NCBI GenBank assembly: GCA_029582265.1
Contig: CM055816.1
Coordinates: forward strand, 34,545,049 to 34,609,048
DNA from: Zoroaster sp. YZ-2022
Taxonomy: Eukaryota > Echinodermata > Asteroidea > Forcipulatida > Zoroasteridae
Length of the DNA stretch: 64,000 bases
Reading direction: 5' to 3'
The notes beneath the pieces are model-generated. The model was not told the DNA's origin, did not search any database, and worked only from the letters and a program-made list of their open reading frames with translations. Position numbers and translations under genes: made by a program. This document shows positions 63,745 through 64,000 of the stretch, in pieces (the stretch's first letter is position 1; the number at the start of each line of letters is the position of its first letter).

Positions 63745-64000
63745 GCGCAGAAAGTTCTCACGCATAGTAATTAAGCCACGCCCCTAAATTTCGGTGAGAG
63801 CCAAATTACTTCACACATAACTACTACAAAACAGATCAGAATCATATATTTATACAGTTTGATTCCGAATAAAAGAGCTGAAATATCCTATGTAAATTAT
63901 CCTTTCCATTAAATGAAAGAATGAATTAATTAAGTAATACTATCCTCTAAATAATTCCATAATCGAGTTCCAGAATGAACGTAAACAAAGCTCATTTTCA

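Noticed and set aside
63100..63787. Open frames spanning the gap
   Set aside because: They consist almost entirely of unknown bases.

Overview
The window reads as genomic DNA of an invertebrate animal, most likely a marine deuterostome such as an echinoderm, hemichordate or cephalochordate. The reasons are a multi-exon immunoglobulin/FN3 receptor-like gene with symmetric phase-1 exons, abundant TACATGTA-type simple sequence, a tRNA-derived SINE, many TIR-type MITEs and a DIRS-like tyrosine-recombinase retrotransposon. The species cannot be fixed from sequence alone. A 500-base run of N (63245-63744) marks an assembly gap.

The main object is a Maverick/Polinton (polintovirus-like) element at 3591-21960. 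It has terminal inverted repeats of about 340 bp (left) and about 265 bp plus an insert (right), and the direct repeat tccttca flanks it. It encodes a protein-primed family-B DNA polymerase (15931-21466, minus), a retroviral-type integrase (14925-15941), an FtsK/HerA-type packaging ATPase (12701-13321), a double-jelly-roll-type major capsid protein (11405-12682) and about a dozen accessory or structural genes. The most notable is an intact 249-residue protein at 4206-4955 that looks like a PCNA-type sliding clamp. It sits behind the left TIR, whose leader is the same as the one that starts PolB at the right end. Replication genes therefore lie at both ends, reading inward from duplicated promoters, and capsid, packaging and integration genes fill the middle.

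This Polinton copy is decayed. PolB is split by a 1745-bp mariner-type transposon (19192-20936) inserted at TA and carries four in-frame stops, but its frame is otherwise continuous. The integrase has two frameshifts and a stop. Several small genes are frameshifted, mostly at A/T homopolymers. A 233-bp TA-flanked MITE sits in the right TIR. The clamp-like gene, MCP, ATPase and several others remain open.

Host DNA left of the Polinton (1-3590) holds fold-back repeats and a 2155-bp non-autonomous hAT element with an exact 8-bp target duplication. To the right, 21962-27900 holds a 67-bp perfect palindrome, a broken Merlin-like transposase and fold-back repeats. From 27931 to 62902 run plus-strand exons of one large Ig/FN3 gene: seven Ig-like exons, one FN3 exon, a 21-nt micro-exon and a cysteine-containing exon with a polybasic site. 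Its introns carry TA and TTAA MITEs, a SINE, a 45-bp minisatellite inside a TIR element, and a DIRS-like retrotransposon (52846-57595, minus) that is itself interrupted by a 947-bp hAT-type element with an exact 8-bp duplication.
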